Assembly (NCBI GenBank): GCA_023388675.1
Contig: JAEWFU010000310.1
Location: 1 to 7,827, forward strand
Reading direction: 5' to 3'
DNA: 7,827 nt
Source of the DNA: Pseudomonadota bacterium
Lineage (GTDB): Bacteria > Pseudomonadota > Alphaproteobacteria > Rhizobiales > Rhizobiaceae
Shown one piece after another: positions 1-7,700 of the stretch. Numbering within the stretch: position 1 is the stretch's first letter; every line of letters starts with the position of its first letter. Position numbers and translations under genes: made by a program. Below the pieces are notes generated by a model. That model did not search any database. It was given only the letters and a program-made list of their open reading frames with translations, and was not told where the DNA came from.

Positions 1-2204
1 AGCAGTACAATGACGGCCTGATCACTCAGGGCGAGAAGTACAACAAGGTGGTCGACGCCTGGGCCAAGTGCTCGGAGAAGGTCGCCGACGAGATGATGGG
101 CCGCATCAAGGCGGTCGAGTTCAACGATGACGGCCGTCAGAAGCCGATGAACTCGATCTACATGATGTCGCATTCCGGTGCGCGTGGTTCGCCCACCCAG
201 ATGCGCCAGCTTGCCGGCATGCGCGGCCTGATGGCCAAGCCTTCGGGCGAGATCATCGAGACCCCGATCATCTCCAACTTCAAGGAAGGCCTGACCGTTC
301 TCGAGTACTTCAACTCGACCCACGGCGCACGTAAGGGCCTCGCCGACACGGCGCTCAAGACGGCGAACTCCGGTTATCTGACCCGCCGTCTCGTCGACGT
401 GGCGCAGGACTGCATCGTCAACGCGACCGACTGCGGCACCGACAAGGGCCTCACCATGCAGCCGATCGTCGATGCCGGTCAGGTCGTGGCTTCGCTCGGC
501 TCGCGCGTCCTTGGTCGTACGGCGCTCGACGACGTGCTTCATCCGGTGTCCGGCGACCTGATCGTCAAGGCGGGCACGCTCATCGACGAGCGTGACGTCG
601 ACGCGATCGAGAAGGCGGGCATCCAGACGCTGCGCATCCGTTCGGCGCTGACCTGCGAGGTCCGCACCGGCGTCTGCGCGGTCTGCTACGGACGCGATCT
701 GGCCCGCGGCACGCCCGTCAACCAGGGCGAAGCCGTCGGCGTCATCGCCGCGCAGTCGATCGGTGAGCCGGGCACCCAGCTCACGATGCGTACCTTCCAC
801 ATGGGCGGCACGGCGCAGGTCGTCGACTCCTCGTTCCTCGAGGCGTCCTATGAAGGCACCGTTGCGATCCGCAACCGCAACGTCGTGCGCAATTCCGACG
901 GTCACCTCGTGGTGATGGGCCGCAACATGGCGGTTCTGATCCTTGACGAGGCCGGCAAGGAGCGCGCGGTGCACCGCGTCACCTACGGTTCGCGCATCTT
1001 CGTGGACGATGGCGACAAGGTAAAGCGCGGCCAGCGTATCGCCGAGTGGGACCCCTATACCCGTCCGATCCTTACCGAGGTCGGCGGCAAGGTGGCCTTC
1101 GAGGATCTGGTCGACGGCATTTCCGTGCAGGAAACGGCCGACGAGTCGACCGGCATCACCAAGCGCGAGGTCATCGACTGGCGCTCGACGCCGCGTGGTT
1201 CGGATCTCAAGCCGGCGATCACCGTGCTCGACGACAAGGGCAAGGTGCTGAAGCTGTCCAAGGGCGGTGATGCGCGCTTCATGCTCTCGGTCGAGGCGGT
1301 GCTCTCGGTCGAGCCGGATGCCACCGTGCAGCCGGGCGACGTGATCGCGCGTATTCCGATGGAGAGCGCCAAGACGAAGGACATCACGGGCGGTCTGCCG
1401 CGCGTGGCGGAGCTCTTCGAGGCGCGTCGTCCGAAGGATCACGCCATCATCGCCGAGATCGACGGTACGGTCCGGTTCGGTCGCGACTACAAGAACAAGC
1501 GTCGCATCGTGATCGAGCCGCATGACGAGCAGGTCGAGCCGGTCGAATACCTGATCCCGAAGGGCAAGCCGTTCCATCTCCAGGAAGGCGACACCATCGA
1601 GAAGGGCGACTACATCCTCGACGGCAACCCGGCGCCGCACGACATCCTGGCGATCAAGGGCGTGGAGGCTCTGGCGAGCTACCTCGTCAACGAGATCCAG
1701 GAGGTCTACCGGTTGCAGGGCGTGATGATCAACGACAAGCACATCGAGGTGATCGTTCGCCAGATGCTGCAGAAGGTGGAGATCACCGTACAGGGGGATT
1801 CGACCTATATCCCTGGCGACCATGTCGACGTGATCGAACTCGAGGAGATCAACGACCGCCTGATCGAGGAGGGCAAGAAGCCCGCCGAGGGTCAGCCGGT
1901 TCTGCTCGGCATCACCAAGGCATCGCTGCAGACGCCGTCCTTCATCTCCGCCGCCTCCTTCCAGGAGACGACGCGCGTGCTGACCGAAGCAGCGGTTGCC
2001 GGCAAGACCGACACGCTGCAGGGTCTGAAGGAGAACGTGATCGTCGGCCGTCTCATCCCGGCGGGCACTGGCGGTCAGATGAGCCAGATCCGGCGCATCG
2101 CGACCTCGCGCGACGAGCTTATCCTCGACGAGCGTCGCAAGAACTCGGGCGTCGAGATGGCCGAGCCCATGCTGGCCGACATGACCGGAGATGCGGCCGA
2201 GTAG
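1..2204 (+). CDS. rpoC: RNA polymerase beta-prime subunit, C-terminal half (5'-truncated by window)
   Basis: The open frame enters at position 3 and runs 733 residues to a TAG stop. This is roughly half of a beta-prime chain, which is usually near 1,400 residues. Beta-prime forms the active-site cleft of RNA polymerase. The segment opens in the rim-helix region ([11 protein letters not shown]), then gives the F-loop and bridge-helix stretch ([46 protein letters not shown]). The second zinc site has its four cysteines at codons 432, 654, 675 and 684 ([11 protein letters not shown]). The trigger loop follows ([17 protein letters not shown], ending at 810), then the jaw and the C-terminal block ([71 protein letters not shown]). 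The reading frame is intact with no missing key residue. A terminator begins 27 nt after the stop, so transcription of the rpoB-rpoC unit probably ends here. Identity is certain; only the 5' part is missing. Confidence 0.99.
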   Translation, partial: QYNDGLITQGEKYNKVVDAWAKCSEKVADEMMGRIKAVEFNDDGRQKPMNSIYMMSHSGARGSPTQMRQLAGMRGLMAKPSGEIIETPIISNFKEGLTVLEYFNSTHGARKGLADTALKTANSGYLTRRLVDVAQDCIVNATDCGTDKGLTMQPIVDAGQVVASLGSRVLGRTALDDVLHPVSGDLIVKAGTLIDERDVDAIEKAGIQTLRIRSALTCEVRTGVCAVCYGRDLARGTPVNQGEAVGVIAAQSIGEPGTQLTMRTFHMGGTAQVVDSSFLEASYEGTVAIRNRNVVRNSDGHLVVMGRNMAVLILDEAGKERAVHRVTYGSRIFVDDGDKVKRGQRIAEWDPYTRPILTEVGGKVAFEDLVDGISVQETADESTGITKREVIDWRSTPRGSDLKPAITVLDDKGKVLKLSKGGDARFMLSVEAVLSVEPDATVQPGDVIARIPMESAKTKDITGGLPRVAELFEARRPKDHAIIAEIDGTVRFGRDYKNKRRIVIEPHDEQVEPVEYLIPKGKPFHLQEGDTIEKGDYILDGNPAPHDILAIKGVEALASYLVNEIQEVYRLQGVMINDKHIEVIVRQMLQKVEITVQGDSTYIPGDHVDVIELEEINDRLIEEGKKPAEGQPVLLGITKASLQTPSFISAASFQETTRVLTEAAVAGKTDTLQGLKENVIVGRLIPAGTGGQMSQIRRIATSRDELILDERRKNSGVEMAEPMLADMTGDAAE

Positions 2205-2231
2205 GCCGCCGGCAGCAACGCCAACATAATG

Positions 2232-2262
2232 AAAAGCCGCCGGCACGCGCCGGCGGCTTTTT
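2232..2262 (+). terminator. Intrinsic terminator of rpoC, probably bidirectional
   Basis: A perfect 9-bp GC stem (GCCGCCGGC at 2236-2244, GCCGGCGGC at 2249-2257) encloses a 4-nt loop, ACGC. AAAA precedes it and TTTTT (2258-2262) follows. The rpoC stop codon lies 27 nt upstream. Read on the - strand the same stem is followed by TTTT, so it could also end leftward transcription. This fits the truncated leftward reading frame whose stop codon (2264-2266) almost touches it. Confidence 0.93.
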
Positions 2263-2263
2263 C

Positions 2264-2392
2264 TTATCCGAAGTACCCGCCGCCTTTTTCGAAGTCGCGC
2301 GCGGGACCAGCGAAAACTGTGCCATTGAGCGACGTTCCAAGCAGAGTGGTGTAGGCGGCTACCTCTTTGGGGGTAAGGTATCCATCGACAGA
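2264..2392 (-). pseudogene. Probable 3' remnant of a leftward gene, family not recognised
   Basis: On the - strand a frame stays open from an in-frame TGA (complement of 2435-2437) to a TAA stop (complement of 2264-2266). Its last 42 codons read like protein, including DGYLTPKEVAAYTTLLG and NGTVFAGPARDFEKGGGYFG. By my count roughly 63% of third positions in the final 38 codons are G or C. The stop codon abuts the rpoC terminator, which has a U-tract on this strand too, the normal arrangement for two convergent genes. The frame has no ATG, GTG or TTG to start from, and toward 2400 the composition becomes more AT-rich. I infer a gene whose 5' part was deleted or replaced, possibly when the luxR segment arrived. 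I do not recognise the family. The alternative is a chance open frame. Confidence 0.35.
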
Positions 2393-2412
2393 AGTAGGAT
2401 GACTGCAATTAT
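2385..2412 (+). promoter_or_regulatory. Candidate sigma-70-type promoter for luxR
   Basis: TCGACA (2385-2390, 5 of 6 to TTGACA) is followed after 16 nt by AATTAT (2407-2412, 4 of 6 to TATAAT). Transcription would start near 2419, just where the leader inverted repeat begins. The match is modest, although it lies in the most AT-rich part of the gap. It is not supported by any other signal. Confidence 0.25.
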
Positions 2413-2415
2413 TCC

Positions 2416-2460
2416 AACAAGACCGCCGATTTATTCAAGCGCAGGTAGCGGCGGTCTGTT
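2416..2460 (+). repeat. Inverted repeat (hairpin or operator) in the luxR leader
   Basis: AGACCGCCG (2420-2428) and CGGCGGTCT (2449-2457) are perfect reverse complements of 9 nt. Past a one-base bulge, AAC (2416-2418) can pair with GTT (2458-2460), giving 12 bp around a 20-nt loop. No U-tract follows, so it is not a typical terminator. It ends 24 nt before the proposed luxR start. It could be an RNA leader hairpin affecting translation, or a two-half-site operator for a dimeric protein, for example LuxR itself. Confidence 0.5.
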
Positions 2461-2484
2461 CGGGCTGCTAGTGTTTGCTGGGGC

Positions 2485-3645
2485 TTGTGGGAGAAACGTG
2501 TCATTCGTGATGACGACTTTGTAAACCGCGCAGTTGCGGACCTGTCCGACCGTCTGCGCGATGCTGCATGGGGACGGACCGGCTGGGCGGAAGTTTGTCG
2601 GCGTCTGGAGGAATTGCTTCCCGGTTCGGCCCCGGCCATTACGAACTACGATCTGCCGCGCGGACTTATCAATGCCGCCTTTGTGGAGGGTATCGAGGAA
2701 GAGTATCTCGAAACCTATCGTACACATTATGCGGCGCTGAATCCGTGGCTTGACTACTGGGCCGCCGCTCCGTCGGGAGAAGTCCGGATTTCGGAGCGGG
2801 ACAGTCCGTCTTCTACGTTCTGCAAAAGCGAATTCTATAACGATTGGCTTGCCCCTCAGGGAAACATGACCGCTGCGGTCGGCCTGCGGCTGGACGTTGA
2901 CGACCACAATCTTATCCATGTGGCCTGGCACTACAGTGTCGCAGACGCCGCGGAATATGATGAGCCGGCTGCGGCGATCCTCGAAAAAGTGAAAGGCACC
3001 TTTGCGGATGCCGTGCGGGCTGCCGCGCTGCTGCGTGACGGTGTCGAGCATCGCTTGCGCTTCGGCGCGCTGATCGAGCGGATCGATGGCGCGGCGTTGC
3101 TCGTCGAACGCGACAGGCGGATCCGCGAGGCAAACGCGGAAGCAGTAGCGGCGTTTCAGGCCGGTGATGTGTTGAGCGGGGCAGGGGGGATGCTTACCCT
3201 TCGGGACGCCGGGGCGCAGCGCTGGCTCGAGGAGAGCGTGTCGCGTCTCGTCAGAGGCCTGCCGGTGGCTGCGGCCAGCACCGTCATCCGCAATGAAGAT
3301 CGAATTGTGCGCGTCAGCCTGACGGCAGCACCCGATCATGTCGAGCAGGGGTTCCAGTCTCTGGTGCGCCCGAGGCCGGTGGTGCTGGTTGTTGTCAGGC
3401 TCCTTGCAGGCGGCGAATCCCGCATCGACGAGGCCAGCCTGCGCTTTGCCTTCGGCCTGTCGACGGCCGAGGTGCGCCTGTGCGAGGTGCTTGCCAACGG
3501 CCATTCCCTCGCCGAGGCCGCCGAGATGCTGGGCATCTCGGAAGGGACGGTACGGCAGCGCGTGAAAGTCGTCTTCCAGAAGACCGGAACCCATCGTCAG
3601 GGCGAGTTGATCGCCATGCTTGGCCGATTTCGCCTTTCAGACTAG
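2485..3645 (+). CDS. LuxR-family HTH transcriptional regulator with PAS-like middle domain
   Basis: The product is 386 residues if translation starts at TTG 2485. The C-terminal 324-380 region is a LuxR/FixJ-type DNA-binding domain (GLSTAEVRLCEVLANG, AAEMLGISEGTVRQR, KTGTHRQGELIAML). Residues about 195-285 resemble a degenerate PAS fold (ALIERIDGAALLVERDRRI). The N-terminal part (YRTHYAALNPWLDYW, FYNDWLAPQGNM) matches a group of large orphan LuxR regulators I know from rhizobia and relatives. I see no acyl-homoserine-lactone-binding domain and no phosphate-receiver domain, so the signal is unknown. The protein is probably cytoplasmic, with no membrane segment. Codon use is more relaxed than in neighbouring rpoC and fusA. 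The start is uncertain. The frame is closed by TAG at 2446 and the first in-frame ATG is residue 128. TTG 2485 has poor ribosome-binding spacing, while GGAG at 2490-2493 sits 9 nt before an in-frame ATT at 2503. An intrinsic terminator lies 156 nt downstream. Confidence 0.88.
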   Translation: MWEKRVIRDDDFVNRAVADLSDRLRDAAWGRTGWAEVCRRLEELLPGSAPAITNYDLPRGLINAAFVEGIEEEYLETYRTHYAALNPWLDYWAAAPSGEVRISERDSPSSTFCKSEFYNDWLAPQGNMTAAVGLRLDVDDHNLIHVAWHYSVADAAEYDEPAAAILEKVKGTFADAVRAAALLRDGVEHRLRFGALIERIDGAALLVERDRRIREANAEAVAAFQAGDVLSGAGGMLTLRDAGAQRWLEESVSRLVRGLPVAAASTVIRNEDRIVRVSLTAAPDHVEQGFQSLVRPRPVVLVVVRLLAGGESRIDEASLRFAFGLSTAEVRLCEVLANGHSLAEAAEMLGISEGTVRQRVKVVFQKTGTHRQGELIAMLGRFRLSD

Positions 3646-3735
3646 GTGCCTGCCGCTGGACCAGATGGCTGTCACCCCCAAATGGGAGTAGGTGAAGGCT
3701 GCCAAATCAGGTTAACTAAACCGGCCGCTGCGTAA

Positions 3736-3750
3736 TCCGAAAAATTCGGA
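3736..3750 (+). repeat. Short perfect hairpin or operator-like palindrome downstream of luxR
   Basis: TCCGAA (3736-3741) and TTCGGA (3745-3750) are perfect reverse complements around AAA. It lies in the gap between luxR and its terminator. No U-tract follows. Function is unknown: an mRNA 3'-end hairpin or a protein-binding palindrome is possible, and arms this short also occur by chance. Confidence 0.35.
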
Positions 3751-3800
3751 CGTCGGACCGGCACGACGGTTGTGGTTCAATTTCGGGATCGCATACCATT

Positions 3801-3839
3801 GACCGCCTGGTCGGAGGCCCCTGGCCAGGCGGTCTTTTT
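3801..3839 (+). terminator. Intrinsic terminator downstream of luxR
   Basis: GACCGCCTGGTC (3801-3812) pairs with GGCCAGGCGGTC (3823-3834) over 12 bp with one G-U pair around a 10-nt loop. TTTTT (3835-3839) follows. The orientation serves + strand transcripts, that is luxR or any RNA starting in 3646-3800. The - strand copy is followed by AATGG, so it is a poor terminator for the convergent small gene at 3858-4139, although its hairpin may still protect that mRNA's 3' end. Confidence 0.88.
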
Positions 3840-3857
3840 CCCGCAGCCGAGGCGTGG

Positions 3858-4139
3858 TCAGAATATCTCGTCGAACGTGACGATGGACACTTCGCCTTCG
3901 AGCGCGCCCTGATAGGCCGACATATGCGGCTCGTCGTCGGGCGCGCCTTCCATATCTCCGATCTGGTCCAGTTCCGCTTCCGCGTAGCCTTCCCGCGCGA
4001 GGGCTTCGAGCGCCATCCGCACCGCCGAATCGTCGTCCGGGGCGACCAGCATCACATGCACGCCTTCCGACTCGCCGCCCTTCTTGCGCCAGACTCGGCC
4101 GACGATGATCGTCACCGGCTTCTGCTCGTTGTCATTCAT
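3858..4139 (-). CDS. Small acidic protein of unknown function (93 aa)
   Basis: The frame ends with TGA at 3858-3860. I place the start at the ATG complementary to 4137-4139. AGGGA lies 8 nt upstream of it, and the protein then begins MNDNEQKPVTIIVGRVWRKK. An in-frame ATG 18 codons further up (4193) would give 111 residues, but the added stretch is Arg/Ser-rich and unlike the rest. The 93-residue form is strongly acidic (about 21 Asp/Glu against 7 Lys/Arg) and has alternating hydrophobic segments (VTIIVGRVW, GVHVMLVAP, AVRMALEALA, EVSIVTFDEIF). These suggest a compact alpha/beta fold. It has no signal peptide, membrane segment, cysteine or recognisable catalytic motif, so it is probably cytoplasmic. 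The sequence reads like a real conserved protein, and I believe similar hypothetical proteins occur in rhizobia, but I cannot name a family. It is transcribed alone, convergent with luxR and divergent from rpsL. Confidence 0.75.
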   Translation of the reverse strand: MNDNEQKPVTIIVGRVWRKKGGESEGVHVMLVAPDDDSAVRMALEALAREGYAEAELDQIGDMEGAPDDEPHMSAYQGALEGEVSIVTFDEIF

Positions 4140-4292
4140 GACGTGATTCCCTGTCTTTCGCGACGAGACGGACGGCGAGCGCCTCTTTCGCATATTTCGC
4201 CCCGCTGAAACAGGCCGGGCCGGCTTACGAAATGCTGGAGTGCCGCGCTATCGCGTAATTTTCTTGCTTGCGGCGCGCCTTGAAGTCCGTAA

Positions 4293-4307
4293 GCGCCGAA
4301 ACGGCGC
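4293..4307 (+). repeat. Inverted repeat upstream of the str-operon promoter candidate
   Basis: GCGCCG (4293-4298) and CGGCGC (4302-4307) are perfect reverse complements around AAA. It ends 20 bp before the candidate -35 element, a position suited to a regulator-binding site. In such GC-rich DNA a 6-nt arm can arise by chance. Confidence 0.35.
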
Positions 4308-4326
4308 AATTTGCGGGGGTGCGGGG

Positions 4327-4355
4327 TTGACGATCCTTAGTGTTGGGAGTAGAAG
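4327..4355 (+). promoter_or_regulatory. Candidate sigma-70 promoter of the str operon (rpsL-rpsG-fusA-tuf)
   Basis: TTGACG (4327-4332, 5 of 6) is separated by exactly 17 nt from TAGAAG (4350-4355, 4 of 6). Transcription would begin near 4362, leaving a leader of about 240 nt before the rpsL ATG at 4605. It is the best-spaced promoter match in the gap. A perfect TTGACA at 4444-4449 has no acceptable -10 at 15-19 nt spacing. Confidence 0.5.
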
Positions 4356-4391
4356 CCGCCTCGTCTGAGCCGATGTGAGGCTTTCTTTTTC

Positions 4392-4406
4392 GGGACGTCG
4401 CGTCCT
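4392..4406 (+). repeat. Small hairpin in the rpsL leader
   Basis: GGACG (4393-4397) pairs with CGTCC (4401-4405) around TCG. A G-U pair (4392 with 4406) can extend it to 6 bp. It is the first of three hairpins in the proposed leader. Confidence 0.35.
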
Positions 4407-4463
4407 GGAGCAGGTCTCAAACAGGGTTCGTTTTACGAGCGACTTGACATTTCCGGCTTGCAT

Positions 4464-4480
4464 GAAGCGGCTTCCGCTTC
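4464..4480 (+). repeat. 7-bp hairpin in the rpsL leader
   Basis: GAAGCGG (4464-4470) and CCGCTTC (4474-4480) are perfect reverse complements around a CTT loop. It sits 11 nt upstream of the larger leader stem at 4492-4527. No U-tract follows. Confidence 0.45.
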
Positions 4481-4491
4481 CTCTGCGTTTG

Positions 4492-4527
4492 TTCGGGCAA
4501 GACCGCCCTAAGCGGTTGTTGCCCGAA
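4492..4527 (+). promoter_or_regulatory. Two-part stem-loop in the rpsL 5' leader
   Basis: TTCGGGCAA (4492-4500) pairs perfectly with TTGCCCGAA (4519-4527). Inside it ACCGC (4502-4506) pairs with GCGGT (4512-4516) around CCTAA, leaving a small internal loop of G (4501) against TG (4517-4518). This gives 14 bp in all. No U-tract follows, so it is not a simple terminator. It ends 77 nt before the rpsL start. Ribosomal operon leaders often carry structures bound by a ribosomal protein for feedback control; that role here is inference. Confidence 0.55.
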
Positions 4528-4604
4528 TTGCTGTATGGAAACGGCGCTCCAGACGGCCCTGCAAGGGGCTTGAGACACCGGTTTTGAGATAGAAGGAAGG
4601 TTTG

Positions 4605-4976
4605 ATGCCTACCGTCAACCAGCTGATCCGCAAGCCGCGCATAGCGCCGGTGAAGCGCAACAAGGTTCCGGCCATGCAGGCCAACCCGCAAAAGCGGGGC
4701 GTATGCACGCGCGTCTACACCACGACGCCGAAGAAGCCGAATTCGGCGCTGCGCAAGGTCGCGAAGATCCGTCTCGTCAATGGATTCGAGGTGATCGGCT
4801 ACATTCCTGGCGAGGGTCACAACCTCCAGGAGCACTCCGTGGTCATGATCCGCGGCGGCCGCGTGAAAGACCTTCCGGGCGTGCGCTACCACATCATTCG
4901 TGGCGTGCTCGACACCCAGGGTGTGAAGAACCGCAAGCAGCGCCGCTCCAAGTACGGCGCAAAGCGTCCGAAGTAA
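4605..4976 (+). CDS. rpsL: 30S ribosomal protein S12
   Basis: The product has 123 residues, the normal length for S12. It begins [12 protein letters not shown] and ends [12 protein letters not shown]12 sits at the decoding centre of the 30S subunit and affects accuracy. Family signatures are [20 protein letters not shown] and [20 protein letters not shown]. Lys43 and Lys88, the usual sites of streptomycin-resistance changes, are both wild type. Asp89, the residue methylthiolated by RimO in species that have it, is present. A TTG immediately before the ATG could add one residue, but AAGGA (4593-4597) is well placed, 7 nt before ATG 4605, and the family starts with MPT. It is the first gene of the str operon, 65 nt before rpsG. 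A terminator-like hairpin overlaps its last codons and stop. Confidence 0.99.
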   Translation: MPTVNQLIRKPRIAPVKRNKVPAMQANPQKRGVCTRVYTTTPKKPNSALRKVAKIRLVNGFEVIGYIPGEGHNLQEHSVVMIRGGRVKDLPGVRYHIIRGVLDTQGVKNRKQRRSKYGAKRPK

Positions 4977-5006
4977 GGGTTTCCCCGGCTTCGGCGCTTT
5001 TGTTTT
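4961..5006 (+). terminator. Attenuator-like terminator overlapping the rpsL stop codon
   Basis: AAAGCG-T-CCGAAG (4961-4973) pairs with CTTCGG-CGCTTT (4989-5000): 12 bp with a single bulged T at 4967. The 15-nt loop contains the rpsL TAA (4974-4976) and an inner GGG/CCC pairing (4977-4979 with 4983-4985). The U-rich run TTTTGTTTT (4998-5006) overlaps the end of the right arm. This is the form of an intrinsic terminator, yet it lies inside the operon before rpsG. A ribosome finishing rpsL would cover the left arm, so termination might occur mainly when rpsL is poorly translated. That mechanism is inference. Confidence 0.5.
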
Positions 5007-5029
5007 AAGCCCCTGGCCGACGATCGTGA

Positions 5030-5512
<483 letters not shown>

Positions 5513-5543
5513 TCCGGCGAGCAGGGATACGAGAGGCACCACC

Positions 5544-7634
<2,091 letters not shown>

Positions 7635-7663
7635 CCGTAAGCCGGACGCGAGAAGCAGAACTA

Positions 7664-7680
7664 GCAGCCCGAACGGGCGC
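7664..7680 (+). repeat. Small hairpin in the fusA-tuf gap
   Basis: GCCC (7667-7670) and GGGC (7675-7678) enclose GAAC. With a bulged A at 7666 the stem extends by GC (7664-7665) and GC (7679-7680). No U-tract follows, so transcription probably continues into tuf. The rest of the 66-nt gap shows only the tuf ribosome-binding site. Confidence 0.3.
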
Positions 7681-7700
7681 ACAGGAAATGGAGAAGTCAC

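Larger units (their letters stand above)
4140..4604. promoter_or_regulatory. 465-nt divergent control region between the small - strand gene and rpsL
   Basis: No convincing gene lies here. It must hold the promoter of the str operon to the right and of the small acidic-protein gene to the left. Visible elements are a palindrome GCCGGGCCGGC (4214-4224), a 6-bp-arm inverted repeat (4293-4307), a candidate rightward promoter (4327-4355), and leader hairpins at 4392-4406, 4464-4480 and 4492-4527. No good leftward promoter was seen; CATATT (4191-4196) is only a weak - strand -10 candidate. Confidence 0.7.

Noticed and set aside
2431..3594. 387-codon open frame on the - strand opposite luxR
   Set aside because: The + strand product has clear LuxR HTH and PAS-like homology. 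The opposite frame has no recognisable motif and is a bias shadow.
3765..3800. tRNA-like GGTTCAAT T-loop motif followed by ACCA
   Set aside because: The flanking bases cannot form the 5-bp T-stem or an acceptor stem, and no D- or anticodon arm is present upstream.
4140..4193. 18-residue N-terminal extension of the small - strand protein
   Set aside because: The added residues are Arg/Ser-rich, unlike the acidic remainder, and an acceptable ribosome-binding site precedes the inner ATG. It is not fully excluded.
4214..4224. Palindrome GCCGGGCCGGC as an operator for the small - strand gene
   Set aside because: Such GC palindromes are frequent in DNA of this composition, and nothing else supports a function.
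4444..4472. Perfect TTGACA upstream of rpsL as a promoter
   Set aside because: No -10-like hexamer lies 15-19 nt downstream; the expected place is GC-rich (GCGGCT). A weak or unusual promoter remains possible.
4375..4587. 70-codon frame (and an inner ATG at 4462) filling the rpsL leader
   Set aside because: Neither start has a ribosome-binding site, the product is Arg/Leu-rich without a known motif, and the stretch is better explained as a structured leader.
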